From: Changshengia sp963803165
Lineage (GTDB): Bacteria > Chloroflexota > Dormibacteria > Aeolococcales > Aeolococcaceae
NCBI GenBank assembly: GCA_963803165.1
Contig: CAWDLK010000002.1
Span: 1-64,000, forward strand
Direction: 5' to 3'
DNA length: 64,000 bases
This document shows positions 26,786 through 37,512 of this stretch, in pieces. Under the pieces are notes generated by a model. That model was not told the origin of the DNA, searched no databases, and saw only the letters and a program-made list of their open reading frames with translations. How positions within the stretch are numbered: position 1 is the stretch's first letter; each line of letters starts with the position of its first letter. Position numbers and translations under genes: made by a program.

Positions 26786-28292
26786 TGCGACCGCAATGAG
26801 CTGCGCGATCCAGGGCCTCTCCGGGGTCCCTGTGACCGTGGAGGTGGACGTGGCCAACGGGCTGCCGAGCTTCACCATCGTCGGTCTCACCGACCGGGCC
26901 ATCCAGGAGGCGCGCGAGCGGGTCCGCGCCGCGGTGCGCAACGCGGGCTTCGACTTCCCCCAGCGCCGGGTCACGGTCAACCTCGCCCCCGCGGAGGTCC
27001 CCAAGGAGGGGAGCGGCTTCGACCTCGCGATCGCCGTCGCGCTGCTCCGGACCGAGCGGGCCCTGCCCCTCGACGGCGTCGCCTGCATCGGGGAGCTGGC
27101 CCTGGACGGCGGGGTGCGAGGGGTGGTGGGCGTGCTGCCCATGGCCCGCCGGCTGGTCGCCGCCGGCGTCCGCCGGCTCATAGTGCCGGTGGAGAACGCC
27201 GCCGAGGCGGCCCTTGTGGAGGGGGTCTCGGTGGTCGGTGTGGAGAGCCTGGCGGTGGCCGTGGCGCACCTCGAGGGACGCCTCCCTCTCGAGCCTGTCA
27301 CCGCCCCGCCGATGGGGGAGGGGACGGTCCGCGACGGGGTGGACCTGGCCGGCGTCCGGGGCCAGTCGCTGGCCAAGCGCGCCCTGGAGATCGCCGCCGC
27401 CGGCCGGCACAACCTGCTGATGCTGGGCCCGCCGGGCGCCGGCAAGACCATGCTCGCCCGTGCCCTGGCCGGGGTGCTCCCCGATCTCGGGTCGGAGGAG
27501 GCTCTGGAGGTGGCCGCCCTCTACTCGCTGCGCGGCCGGCTCGCGGACCGCCCGCCCACCAGCCTCCGCCCACCCTTCCGGGCCCCCCACCACTCGGTCT
27601 CCCGGGCAGGGCTGGTCGGGGGCGGCGCGGGTCTCGCCCAGCCCGGGGAGGTCAGCCTGGCGCACCGGGGGGTGCTCTTCCTCGACGAGGTCTGCGAGTT
27701 CCCCCGCGCCCACCTGGAGGCGCTGCGCCAGCCCCTGGAGGAGCGGCGGGTGGCGGTCACGCGGGTCCGGGGCACGGTGACCTTCCCGGCCGAGTTCATG
27801 CTGGTCGCGGCCGCCAACCCCTGCCCGTGCGGCCGCCTCGGCCAGCGCGACGGGCCGGGCTGCCGCTGCCCGGAGGAGGCGGTCGTCCGCTACCAGGCCC
27901 GCCTCTCCGGGCCGATGCGCGACCGCATCGACATGGTGGTGGACGTGCCTCGTCTGGACGGGCTCTCGCTCTTCGGCGCCCGGATGGAGGGTTCGAGCGC
28001 CGAGGTCCGGGTGCGCGTCGCCGCGGGGCGTGCCCGTCAGGCGGAGCGGGCCGCGGCCACCGGGGTGGCCGCCAACGCCCTGCTCGAGGGCGACCGGCTG
28101 CTCGGGGTGTGCGCTCTCGATGCCCGGGCCCGCGACGCCCTGACCGGCGTGGGGGAGCGGTGGAGGCTGTCGGCGCGGGCCTATCACCGGGTGCTCCGCG
28201 TCAGCCGCACCATCGCCGACCTCGCCGGCGACGAGCGGGTGGGATGGGAGGCCGTGCTGGAGGCCTTCGCGCTCCGCGGTCAGTCGGCGTGA
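26781..28292 (+). CDS. comM: ComM/YifB family Mg-chelatase-like AAA+ ATPase
   Basis: 503-aa ComM, a hexameric helicase-like AAA+ protein that promotes branch migration during natural transformation. The N-terminal Lon-protease-like fold (GLPSFTIVGLTDRAIQEARERV, VNLAPAEVPKEGSGFDLAIA) is followed by Walker A GPPGAGKTMLARAL, Walker B GVLFLDEVCEF and the Cys-rich loop NPCPCGRL to GCRC. ATG 26781 sits inside a palindrome and 10 nt after TACCAT; ATG 26796 is an alternative. The stop overlaps dprA (GTGA), coupling the two transformation genes. Confidence 0.94.
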   Translation: MVATAMSCAIQGLSGVPVTVEVDVANGLPSFTIVGLTDRAIQEARERVRAAVRNAGFDFPQRRVTVNLAPAEVPKEGSGFDLAIAVALLRTERALPLDGVACIGELALDGGVRGVVGVLPMARRLVAAGVRRLIVPVENAAEAALVEGVSVVGVESLAVAVAHLEGRLPLEPVTAPPMGEGTVRDGVDLAGVRGQSLAKRALEIAAAGRHNLLMLGPPGAGKTMLARALAGVLPDLGSEEALEVAALYSLRGRLADRPPTSLRPPFRAPHHSVSRAGLVGGGAGLAQPGEVSLAHRGVLFLDEVCEFPRAHLEALRQPLEERRVAVTRVRGTVTFPAEFMLVAAANPCPCGRLGQRDGPGCRCPEEAVVRYQARLSGPMRDRIDMVVDVPRLDGLSLFGARMEGSSAEVRVRVAAGRARQAERAAATGVAANALLEGDRLLGVCALDARARDALTGVGERWRLSARAYHRVLRVSRTIADLAGDERVGWEAVLEAFALRGQSA

Positions 28293-29200
28293 GCCGCGGC
28301 CGGCTCGGCCCGGGGGACCCGGGCTGGCCGTCCGCCCTCGAGGACCTCGCCCACCTCGGCGGCTCGCCACGGGTCCGTTCGCTCTGGGTCGAGGGGGAGC
28401 TGCCGGCGCTCCCCGGGGTCGCGGTGGTGGGCGCCCGGCGGGCCGGGGCCGCCGGGCTCGAGGCGGCGCGGCGGATCGGAGGAGACCTCGGGCGGCGCGG
28501 GGTGACGGTGGTGAGCGGTTTCGCCCGCGGCGTCGACGCGGCCGCGCACCGCGGATGCCTGGAGGCCGGGGGCCGCACCGTGGCCGTGCTCGGCTGCGGG
28601 CTCGACGCGGGCTATCCGCCTCACCGCGACGGCCTGCGGGCGGAGGTGGCACGCGGCGGAGCGCTGGTCACTGAATACGAGCTGGACGACGCGCCCGCGG
28701 CCTGGCACTTCCCGCAGCGCAACCGCGTCATCGCGGCCCTCGCCCGGGCGGTCGTGGTGGTCGAGGCCGGGACCGACAGCGGAGCGCTGAGCACGGCTCG
28801 ATGGGCGGCCGACCTCGGCCGCGAGGTGCTCGCGGTCCCGGGCTCCATCCTCGGTCCGGCCAGCGCCGGGTCCAACCGGCTGCTGCGCGACGGAGCCCGT
28901 CCCTACCTGGACCTCTCGGACCTGGCGGACGTGGTGCCGGAGTGCGCCATCCCGGTGGCCAGCACATGCCGGCGTCGCCCGGTCACCCTCGAGAGGGCGG
29001 CGGCCGGCAGCGGCGCCGGCAGCGAGGCGCCCTCGTCGCGCCTGCTCGCCGTCCTGGGTGGGGAGGCGGTGCATCGAGAGCTGCTCGCCGGCGCTCTCGA
29101 GCTGAGCGCCAGCCGGCTCGCGGTGCTGCTCGCCGAGATGGAGCTGGCCGGGGTCATCCGGAGCCTGCCCGGGGGGATGGTCGCGCGGGCCCGCTGGTGA
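28289..29200 (+). CDS. dprA: DNA-processing protein DprA
   Basis: 303-aa DprA/Smf, which protects incoming single-stranded DNA and loads RecA during transformation. The Rossmann-like core is seen as VAVVGARRAG, VSGFARGVDAAAHRG, VAVLGCGLDAGYPPHR and WHFPQRNRVIAAL, then VVEAGTDSGALSTARWA. The C-terminal winged helix (about 255-303, SSRLLAVLGGEAVHREL) is present; the N-terminal SAM-like domain is nearly absent. GTG 28289 overlaps the comM stop. Confidence 0.94.
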   Translation: MSRGRLGPGDPGWPSALEDLAHLGGSPRVRSLWVEGELPALPGVAVVGARRAGAAGLEAARRIGGDLGRRGVTVVSGFARGVDAAAHRGCLEAGGRTVAVLGCGLDAGYPPHRDGLRAEVARGGALVTEYELDDAPAAWHFPQRNRVIAALARAVVVVEAGTDSGALSTARWAADLGREVLAVPGSILGPASAGSNRLLRDGARPYLDLSDLADVVPECAIPVASTCRRRPVTLERAAAGSGAGSEAPSSRLLAVLGGEAVHRELLAGALELSASRLAVLLAEMELAGVIRSLPGGMVARARW

Positions 29201-29287
29201 GCGGACCGGTGCCCCCCCGGCCAGCCCGGCTCGCTCGCCGGGGGCTGGACACCCGGGGAGGGGGTGGACACCTGTGAGTCTGGGCGC

Positions 29288-29321
29288 TATAGTTCGTCAC
29301 GAAATGTTCGTGACGAACTAT
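29288..29321 (+). promoter_or_regulatory. marR promoter with 33-bp double operator
   Basis: The -10 TATAGT (29288-29293) runs into a perfect inverted repeat of 15-bp arms and 3-bp spacer (29289-29321). The repeat contains two 11-bp palindromes, TTCGTCACGAA (29293-29303) and TTCGTGACGAA (29307-29317), with centres 14 bp apart. This suits two dimers of the MarR-family protein encoded next, that is, autoregulation. Confidence 0.65.
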
Positions 29322-29366
29322 CTCCCGAAAAAGACACAGACCTCCCCCCGGTGGTCGCTGGGATGA
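29304..29366 (+). CDS. 20-codon leader peptide upstream of marR
   Basis: ATG 29304 lies 10 nt after the -10 box and opens a 20-residue frame (MFVTNYLPKK...) whose TGA at 29364-29366 overlaps the marR ATG at 29363 as ATGA. The operator runs through its first codons. Translation as a leaderless leader peptide is inferred from position only. Confidence 0.35.
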   Translation: MFVTNYLPKKTQTSPRWSLG

Positions 29367-29854
29367 CCCCGGACGGCGGCCCTCCCGACCCCGAGGCGGT
29401 CCACGACGGCATGGAGATCTCGCGGCTGTACGGCGAGATGTGGCACCGCTTCCAACCCCAGCGCCACGCCATCGGGGGGTCGGCGGTGACGCCGCGGATG
29501 CTCGCCTACCTGCGCCACCTGGCGGCCTCCGGACCGCTGACGGTGGGGGAGCTGGCCCGCCATCTCGCGATCGGCCGGGCAACCGCGACCGAGGTGGTCG
29601 ATCGCCTCGGGGCCAAGGGACTGGTGGAGCGGATGCGCGACGATCGCGACCAGCGGCGGGTCTTCGTCTGGCTCACCGAGCGGGGGCGTGAGCAGATCGA
29701 CGCGCTGGCCGGGCGCAACCTGGAGGACCCCTTCCTGCGCGCCGTGGCCGCCCTGCCGGCGCGCACGCGCGCCGCCATCGTCGAGGGCCTCGGCGCCCTG
29801 CTGCGGGCCGCCGACGCCGCGGATCAGTCCATCCACGAGGAGGAGATCGCGTGA
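29363..29854 (+). CDS. MarR-family transcriptional regulator
   Basis: 163-aa winged-helix regulator. Typical MarR features: a first helix MEISRLYGEMWHRFQP, the HTH LTVGELARHLAIGRATATEVVDRL, and the wing with DDRDQRRVFVWLTERGR, then a C-terminal dimerisation helix. A longer frame starts at GTG 29264, but ATG 29363 is preferred because the operator and -10 lie between them; ATG 29411 is also possible. The stop overlaps the zinc-ribbon gene (GTGA). The double palindrome just upstream is the likely autoregulatory operator. The ligand is unknown. Confidence 0.87.
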   Translation: MTPDGGPPDPEAVHDGMEISRLYGEMWHRFQPQRHAIGGSAVTPRMLAYLRHLAASGPLTVGELARHLAIGRATATEVVDRLGAKGLVERMRDDRDQRRVFVWLTERGREQIDALAGRNLEDPFLRAVAALPARTRAAIVEGLGALLRAADAADQSIHEEEIA

Positions 29855-30132
29855 CCACGGACACCACCTGCCTGAGCTGCGGCATGCCCCTGACGTCGGC
29901 GGCCGACCACGCCCGTGGGGACGAGGCGGCCCCGTACTGCGTCCACTGTGCCACGGAGGACGGGGAGCTGCAGCCCTTCGAGGAGCGCTTCGAGAGGATG
30001 ACCCAGTGGTCGATGCGCAAGGACGGCCTGGACCGCGCCACGGCCGAGACGCGGACCAGGGAGTACATGCGGTCGATGCCCGCCTGGCGCGATCACCCCG
30101 CCCTGGCGGTGGCTCACTCGGAGCGCGGATAG
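29851..30132 (+). CDS. zinc-ribbon domain protein
   Basis: 93-aa protein. CLSCGMPL near the N-terminus and YCVHC about 25 residues later give a four-Cys zinc ribbon of the small 'putative zinc ribbon' type (PF12674-like). A helical C-terminal half follows (FERMTQWSMRKDGLDRATAETRTREYMRS). GTG 29851 overlaps the marR stop, so it is co-expressed with the regulator. Its 3' end overlaps the convergent dehydrogenase gene by 19 bp. The molecular role of this family is not known. Confidence 0.82.
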   Translation: MTTDTTCLSCGMPLTSAADHARGDEAAPYCVHCATEDGELQPFEERFERMTQWSMRKDGLDRATAETRTREYMRSMPAWRDHPALAVAHSERG

Positions 30133-30977
30133 CGCACGCTGACGGCGCTGATGTCGAGGTGGCCCGAGTCGGCCTCGACCTCGTGGACCAGCTCCCGGGT
30201 CACGGCGACCAGCGGTGTGGAGCTGCCCGCGCCGTGGAAGAGCTGGAGGGCGAGATCGAGGTCCTTGATCAGGTCGCGCACCGCGAACAGGATGGGGGTG
30301 TGGCGTCCGAGCACGTAACCGTCGTGGCGGGCGTCGAGGGCGGGACACAGCCGGGCGGAGGCCCAGAAGACGTCCTCTAAGTCGAGGCCCGCGGCCTCGC
30401 CGGCGCTCTGGAGCTCCGCCGCCGCGAGGGTGACCACGCCGAGCATGCTGTTGGCGACCAGCTTGAGGCGGGAGCCGCCGCCCGATGCCCCGACGTGGCG
30501 CACCTCCCCGAGCAGCCGGAGGGTCGGGAGGGCGGTCTCGACCGCCTCGGCGGCCCCGCCGACCAGCACCGCGGCCTGACCCCGGCGAACCGCGGTGGGC
30601 GGGCCGAGGATGGGGGCGTCGATCAGGCTCGAGCCCCGGGAGGCGAGCAGGGGCTCGAGCTCGGCGACGACCTCCGGCCCGGCCGTGCTCATCTCGACCA
30701 CCACCTGGCCGCGGGCGCCGGAGACCGCGCCGTCCGGGCCGAGGTAGGCGGCCCTGACCGCCTCGGGGCCGGTCAGGCTGCTGATCACCAGGTCGGCCCC
30801 GGCCGCCGCCTCGCGCGGCGTCCCGGGCACGGGCCCCAGGCCGAGGCGCCCGGCGAGCTCGGCGGCCCGTTCCCGGGTCCGGTTCCAGACGATCACCTCG
30901 ACCCCGGCCTCGGCGAGACGCTCCGCGATCGCGGAGCCCATCCTGCCCGTCCCCATCACGGCTATACGAGAGTTCAT
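30114..30977 (-). CDS. NAD(P)-dependent dehydrogenase, 3-hydroxyisobutyrate dehydrogenase family
   Basis: 287-aa beta-hydroxyacid dehydrogenase. The Rossmann motif is IAVMGTGRMGSAIAERL; NRTRERAAEL follows the second strand. The substrate signature EMSTAGPEVV and DAPILGPPTAVRRGQAAV, and the catalytic Lys region GGSRLKLVANSMLG, are all present. ATG 30977 has GGGAGG 7 nt upstream, which rules out the TTG at 30983. The substrate cannot be told from sequence; glyoxylate/succinic-semialdehyde reductase-like and imine-reductase-like members share these motifs. It is divergent from the nickel permease. Confidence 0.88.
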   Translation of the reverse strand: MNSRIAVMGTGRMGSAIAERLAEAGVEVIVWNRTRERAAELAGRLGLGPVPGTPREAAAGADLVISSLTGPEAVRAAYLGPDGAVSGARGQVVVEMSTAGPEVVAELEPLLASRGSSLIDAPILGPPTAVRRGQAAVLVGGAAEAVETALPTLRLLGEVRHVGASGGGSRLKLVANSMLGVVTLAAAELQSAGEAAGLDLEDVFWASARLCPALDARHDGYVLGRHTPILFAVRDLIKDLDLALQLFHGAGSSTPLVAVTRELVHEVEADSGHLDISAVSVRYPRSE

Positions 30978-31020
30978 GGCCAAGCCTCCCGATCAGGTCA
31001 CAGTTGAGATTGATGCGTGA

Positions 31021-31049
31021 TTGCGAGGCAGTCGCATCTGTGCTAGCCT
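31021..31049 (+). promoter_or_regulatory. nickel permease promoter with Nur-like box
   Basis: TTGCGA (-35, 31021-31026), 17-bp spacer, TGC-TAGCCT (extended -10, 31044-31049). Overlapping the -35 is TGCGA-N5-TCGCA (31022-31036), with the TGC-N9-GCA spacing of Streptomyces Nur boxes. A wider GATGCG-N15-CGCATC repeat (31012-31038) surrounds it. Confidence 0.6.
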
Positions 31050-31086
31050 CAGGCGGACGGGTACCGGCAGGGGAGACCACCACACC

Positions 31087-32181
31087 ATGTCGACGTTCGC
31101 CGCCAGATTGACGATCGTGCGCCACGCGCTGAGCCCTCGTGAGTGGCGCCATGCCGGCGCCATGTTCGCCACCATCCTGACCTTGCACGTCCTGGGCTGG
31201 GGCATCTTCATCGTGGCCATCGTCCCCCAGCATTACAAGCTCCTGGGGCTGGGCGTCGCGGTGACCGCCTACACCCTGGGCATGCGCCACGCCTTCGACG
31301 CCGACCACATCTCGGCCATCGACAACACCACCCGCAAGCTGATGGCGGAGGGCAAGCGCCCGCTCTCCACCGGGTTCTTCTTCTCCCTCGGGCACTCGAC
31401 GATCGTCTTCGGCCTGGGGGTGGGCATGACCATCGCCGCCAAGGCGATCATCGGCCAGGTCAGCAACACCAGCTCGGTGCTGCAGAGCTTCGGCGGGCTC
31501 TTCGGCACGCTGGTGTCCGGATTCTTCCTCTACATGATCGCCATCCTCAACCTGGTCATCCTGGTGGGGATCGTCAAGGTCTTCCTGGAGATGCGCCGCG
31601 GCCGCTACAGCGACGAGGAGCTGGACCAGCAGCTCAACCAGCGGGGGCTGATGTTCCGCTTCTTCGGCGGGCTGATGAAGAGCATCCACAGCCCCTGGCA
31701 GATGTACCCGGTGGGCGTGCTCTTCGGGCTCGGCTTCGACACCGCCACCGAGGTCGCGCTGCTCGCCGCCACCGCCGGCGCCGCCACCGTCGGCCTGCCC
31801 TGGTACGCGGTTCTCAGCCTGCCCATCCTCTTCGCATCGGGGATGACCATCTTCGACACCCTGGACGGCTCGTTCATGAACTTCGCGTACGGGTGGGCGT
31901 TCTCCAAGCCGGTGCGCAAGGTCTACTACAACATCACCATCACCGGGCTCTCGGTGGCGGTGGCCCTGCTGGTCGGATCCATCGAGCTCTTCGGCCTGAT
32001 GGCGACGGAGCTGAAGCTCCAGGGGCCCTTCTGGGGCTACGTCGCGGGCTTCAACATCAACCAGGCGGGATTCATCATCGTCGGTCTCTTCGTCGTGACC
32101 TGGGCGGTTGCGCTGGTCATCTGGCGGTTCGGGCGGATCGAGCAGCGCTGGAGCGCGGCGGCGAGCCGGAGCCGCTCCTGA
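31087..32181 (+). CDS. HoxN/NixA-type nickel/cobalt permease
   Basis: 364-aa integral membrane transporter of the NiCoT family with about eight hydrophobic helices. Signature motifs are complete: RHAFDADHISAIDN in helix II (HX4DH metal site), GFFFSLGHSTIVFGLG, LGFDTATEVALL and GMTIFDTLDGSFM. It takes up nickel (or cobalt) for metalloenzymes none of which are in the window. ATG 31087 has AGGGGAG about 11 nt upstream. The promoter overlaps a Nur-like box, so repression by nickel is likely. Nickel versus cobalt specificity is inferred. Confidence 0.93.
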   Translation: MSTFAARLTIVRHALSPREWRHAGAMFATILTLHVLGWGIFIVAIVPQHYKLLGLGVAVTAYTLGMRHAFDADHISAIDNTTRKLMAEGKRPLSTGFFFSLGHSTIVFGLGVGMTIAAKAIIGQVSNTSSVLQSFGGLFGTLVSGFFLYMIAILNLVILVGIVKVFLEMRRGRYSDEELDQQLNQRGLMFRFFGGLMKSIHSPWQMYPVGVLFGLGFDTATEVALLAATAGAATVGLPWYAVLSLPILFASGMTIFDTLDGSFMNFAYGWAFSKPVRKVYYNITITGLSVAVALLVGSIELFGLMATELKLQGPFWGYVAGFNINQAGFIIVGLFVVTWAVALVIWRFGRIEQRWSAAASRSRS

Positions 32182-32254
32182 GGCCCCCGAACGCCTCACT
32201 CGCGGCGTCCCGGGGCGATCCGGGGCAGGTTTGGCCGGAGGGCGCCCGGGGTGA

Positions 32255-32276
32255 TCATCCGGGATAGAGTGGATGA
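32255..32276 (+). other. inverted repeat upstream of topA
   Basis: TCATCC (32255-32260) and GGATGA (32271-32276) flank GGGATAGAGT, which contains a -10-like TAGAGT. It is a possible operator or small hairpin in the 185-bp permease-topA gap. Confidence 0.25.
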
Positions 32277-32302
32277 CGGCCCCGATCGGTGGAGGGGGCC
32301 GC

Positions 32303-32311
32303 TGCTATCAT
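32303..32311 (+). promoter_or_regulatory. extended -10 box of topA
   Basis: TGC-TATCAT, giving a leader of about 50 nt before the topA ATG. No -35 is seen. Confidence 0.4.
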
Positions 32312-32366
32312 CGGCCGGCCTCGGCCCCGCCCGGGGGGAGCGGGCGGCACCCGCCATAGGACACCA

Positions 32367-34804
<2,438 letters not shown>

Positions 34805-34808
<4 letters not shown>

Positions 34809-35374
34809 GCACGCGGCCGCACGCCACCACCATCGTGGGAGTGCGCCGCGGCGGGACCGTCGCCATCGCCGGTGATGGGCAGGTGACCGTCGGCGACGTG
34901 GTCATGAAGCACCGGGCCGCCAAGGTGCGGCGCCTGCATCACGACACCGTCCTGGCCGGTTTCGCGGGGGCCGTCGCCGACGCCCTCACGCTCTTCGACA
35001 AGTTCGAGCAGCAGCTCGACCGCCACCAGGGCCACCTGCTCCGCGCCGCGGTGGGGCTGGCCAAGGAATGGCGCACCGACCGCTACCTCCGGCACCTGGA
35101 GGCGATGCTGATCGTGGCCAACCGCGACCAGCTGCTGCTCCTCTCCGGCGACGGCGAGATCATCGAGCCCGACGACGACCTGGCGGCGATCGGCAGCGGC
35201 GGGCCGTACGCGCTGGCGGCGGCCAAGGCGCTGCTCCAGAGCACGGAGCTCGACGCCGCCGAGATCGCCCGCCGCTCCCTCTCCATCGCCGCCGACCTCT
35301 GCATCTACACCAACGACCAGATCACCGTGGAGACCCTCTCGACCGAGGCCGCCCCCGCGGAGGATCGGGCCTGA
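34805..35374 (+). CDS. hslV: ATP-dependent protease subunit HslV
   Basis: 189-aa proteasome-like peptidase. The mature N-terminal nucleophile is Thr8 in ATTIVGVRRGGTVAIAGDGQVT, exposed after removal of seven residues, and GSGGPYALAAAKAL and SLSIAADLCIYTND are family segments. GTG 34805 overlaps the topA stop and gives the short propeptide. It pairs with HslU immediately downstream; topA-hslV-hslU order is as in Bacillus, without the intervening trmFO and xerC. Confidence 0.95.
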
Positions 35375-35384
35375 GGGTGGCCCC

Positions 35385-36896
35385 ATGACCGCCACCCACC
35401 CGCTGCCTCCGGCCCCGCCCGCCGACCCGGGCGCGCCGCCCGCTCCGGAGAGCCCAGAGCCGCCCGACCCCGACGACCTCCGTCCCACCGAGATCGTGCG
35501 CCACCTCGACGCCTACATCGTGGGCCAGGCCGCGGCCAAGCGCGCCGTGGCCATCGCGCTCCGCAACCGGGTGCGCCGCCGCCGCCTCACCGACGCCATG
35601 CGCCGCGAGGTGCTGCCCAAGAACATCCTCATGATCGGCCCCACCGGGGTGGGCAAGACCGAGATCGCCCGCCGCCTGGCCAAGCTCACCTCCTCGCCCT
35701 TCATCAAGGTCGAGGCCACCAAGTTCACCGAGGTCGGCTACGTCGGCCGCGACGTCGAGGCGATCGTCCGCGACCTCCTCGAGCAGACCATCACCGATGT
35801 CCACGAGGAGCGCATCGCGGAGGTCGAGGAGCGCGCTCGGGAGGTGGCGGAGCGGCGGATCCTCGACATCCTGGTGGAGGCCGAGCTCCGGGCGGTGGCC
35901 CCCTCGGCGCCGCCACCGGTGGTGGGCGAGGTGGCCCCGGAAGCCGGGCCGCCGGACGGCGCGGACGGAGCCCCGGCGGCGCCGCCGCCGCCGGCCACCG
36001 CGGTCGAGCGTCTGCGCCGCCGCCTGCGCCGGCGCCTCCTCGTCCAGCTGCGGGAGAAGCAGCTGGAGGAGCGCTACGTCGAGGTGGAGGTGGAGGAGCC
36101 GTTCCAACCCGCCTTCGAGGGCTTCGCCGGCAGCGGGCTGGAGGAGGTGGGCTACTCCCTCTCCGATTTCTTCTCGCAGATGGCTCCGGTCCGCAAGCGG
36201 ATCAAGCGCATGCAGGTGGCCGACGCCCGCACCGCCCTGGCCGAGGAGGAGACCGACCGTCTCATCGACATGGACCGCGTCTACGACGACGCCATCCGCG
36301 ACGTCGAGGAGGCCGGCATCGTCTTCATGGACGAGGTCGACAAGATCTGCGGGCCCTCGCCCGATCGTGGCCCCGACGTGAGCGGGGAGGGGGTGCAGCG
36401 CGACCTCCTGCCCATCCTCGAGGGCTCGGTCGTCCACACCCGCTACGGCTCGGTGCGCACCGACCACATCCTCTTCATCGCCGCGGGCGCCTTCAACGTG
36501 GCGCGGCCGAGCGACCTCATCCCCGAGTTCCAGGGGCGGTTCCCGATCCGGGTGGAGCTGAGCCCGCTCAGCGAGGGCGACCTGGAGCGCATCCTCACCG
36601 AGCCCAACAACGCCCTGACCAAGCAGTACGAGGCGCTGCTCGGGACCGAGCAGGTGGAGCTCTCCTTCACCGCGGACGGGGTCGCCGAGCTGGCCCGCCA
36701 GGCCCACCGGGTCAACGAGCAGGACGAGAACATCGGAGCCCGCCGCCTCTTCACGATCATGGAGAAGGTGCTGGAGGAGGTCTCCTTCCGGGCCGAGGAC
36801 CACGCCGGGGCGCGGGTGGTGGTGGACCAGGCGATGGTCCTCCGCCAGCTCCAGGACCTGGTCTCCGACGACGACATGCGCCGCTACATCCTCTGA
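35385..36896 (+). CDS. hslU: ATP-dependent protease ATPase subunit HslU
   Basis: 503-aa AAA+ unfoldase that feeds HslV. N domain PTEIVRHLDAYIVGQAAAKRAVAIALRNR, Walker A GPTGVGKTEIARRL (near residue 85), pore loop GYVG in FTEVGYVGRDVEAIV, Walker B IVFMDEVDKIC, and SGEGVQRDLLPILEGS. The I-domain contains a Pro/Ala-rich insertion near residues 165-205 (VAPEAGPPDGADGAPAAPPP) and the N-terminus a 30-residue Pro-rich lead, both unusual. It starts 10 nt after hslV. Confidence 0.95.
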   Translation: MTATHPLPPAPPADPGAPPAPESPEPPDPDDLRPTEIVRHLDAYIVGQAAAKRAVAIALRNRVRRRRLTDAMRREVLPKNILMIGPTGVGKTEIARRLAKLTSSPFIKVEATKFTEVGYVGRDVEAIVRDLLEQTITDVHEERIAEVEERAREVAERRILDILVEAELRAVAPSAPPPVVGEVAPEAGPPDGADGAPAAPPPPATAVERLRRRLRRRLLVQLREKQLEERYVEVEVEEPFQPAFEGFAGSGLEEVGYSLSDFFSQMAPVRKRIKRMQVADARTALAEEETDRLIDMDRVYDDAIRDVEEAGIVFMDEVDKICGPSPDRGPDVSGEGVQRDLLPILEGSVVHTRYGSVRTDHILFIAAGAFNVARPSDLIPEFQGRFPIRVELSPLSEGDLERILTEPNNALTKQYEALLGTEQVELSFTADGVAELARQAHRVNEQDENIGARRLFTIMEKVLEEVSFRAEDHAGARVVVDQAMVLRQLQDLVSDDDMRRYIL

Positions 36897-36949
36897 GGAG
36901 AGCGCTGATCATTCGCCCATCGACGCGACCCTCTCGAGGCGACCCCCGG

Positions 36950-37348
36950 GTGACCGGGACCGCGAAGGGTGTCCTGGTCCTGGTCGGCGGGGTGCTCGGT
37001 CTCGCCGCCGGAGGGTGCGCCCCGCTGGGCCAGGCCTCGACCGCGGTGCTGAGCCCGGAGGCCATCTGCGCTCAGAACTTCCCGGCCGTCGTCAATGGGA
37101 ACTACTTCTTCGTGGGGACGACCATCGCGGCGGACCAGACCGTGCCCGCGCTCACCAGCGCCGGATACACCGGCTTCTGCCAGGCGACCGACGACGCGAC
37201 CCTCGGCCTGAGCGGCTACGTCTGCCTGGATGACGCCGGCGGCAGCGTCGGGCTGGTCACGACCTGGGCGGAGGCCTCCACCCTCTGCCAGGCCGCTGAG
37301 TCCCAGGGCGACTACACCACCATCGTCACGGCGACGCGGGACCCCTAG
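36950..37348 (+). CDS. putative lipoprotein
   Basis: 132-aa protein of unknown function. The N-terminus MTGTAKGVLVLVGGVLGLAAGGC ends in a lipobox-like GLAAGGC, so it is probably lipid-anchored outside the membrane. The mature part has about five further Cys and aromatic-rich short motifs (NGNYFFVGTT, GYTGFCQAT) but no family I recognise. GTG 36950 has no clear ribosome site. It lies alone between hslU and rpsB. Confidence 0.65.
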   Translation: MTGTAKGVLVLVGGVLGLAAGGCAPLGQASTAVLSPEAICAQNFPAVVNGNYFFVGTTIAADQTVPALTSAGYTGFCQATDDATLGLSGYVCLDDAGGSVGLVTTWAEASTLCQAAESQGDYTTIVTATRDP

Positions 37349-37396
37349 ACGGGCCCCGGTCCGCCCGCAGGGGGTCGGGAGCCGCGCGGGGTGTGC

Positions 37397-37402
37397 CACA
37401 CT
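37397..37402 (+). promoter_or_regulatory. -10-like box of rpsB operon
   Basis: CACACT, which would give an rpsB leader of about 104 nt rich in GC stems. Such leaders often bind S2 for autoregulation; no conserved fold could be checked here. Confidence 0.3.
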
Positions 37403-37512
37403 AGGGGCCGATTTCACACGCCCGGATCACGCGGCGCGCGGGTGCCCCTCGGGGTCGCCGCCGCGGTCCACCCCGGGCGGAGGTGCCGAACCCGACCGGA
37501 AGGAGGCTCGCC

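Noticed and set aside
29264..29362. MarR start at GTG 29264
   Set aside because: It would place the -10 and double operator inside the coding region; ATG 29363 fits the family length and the ATGA overlap.
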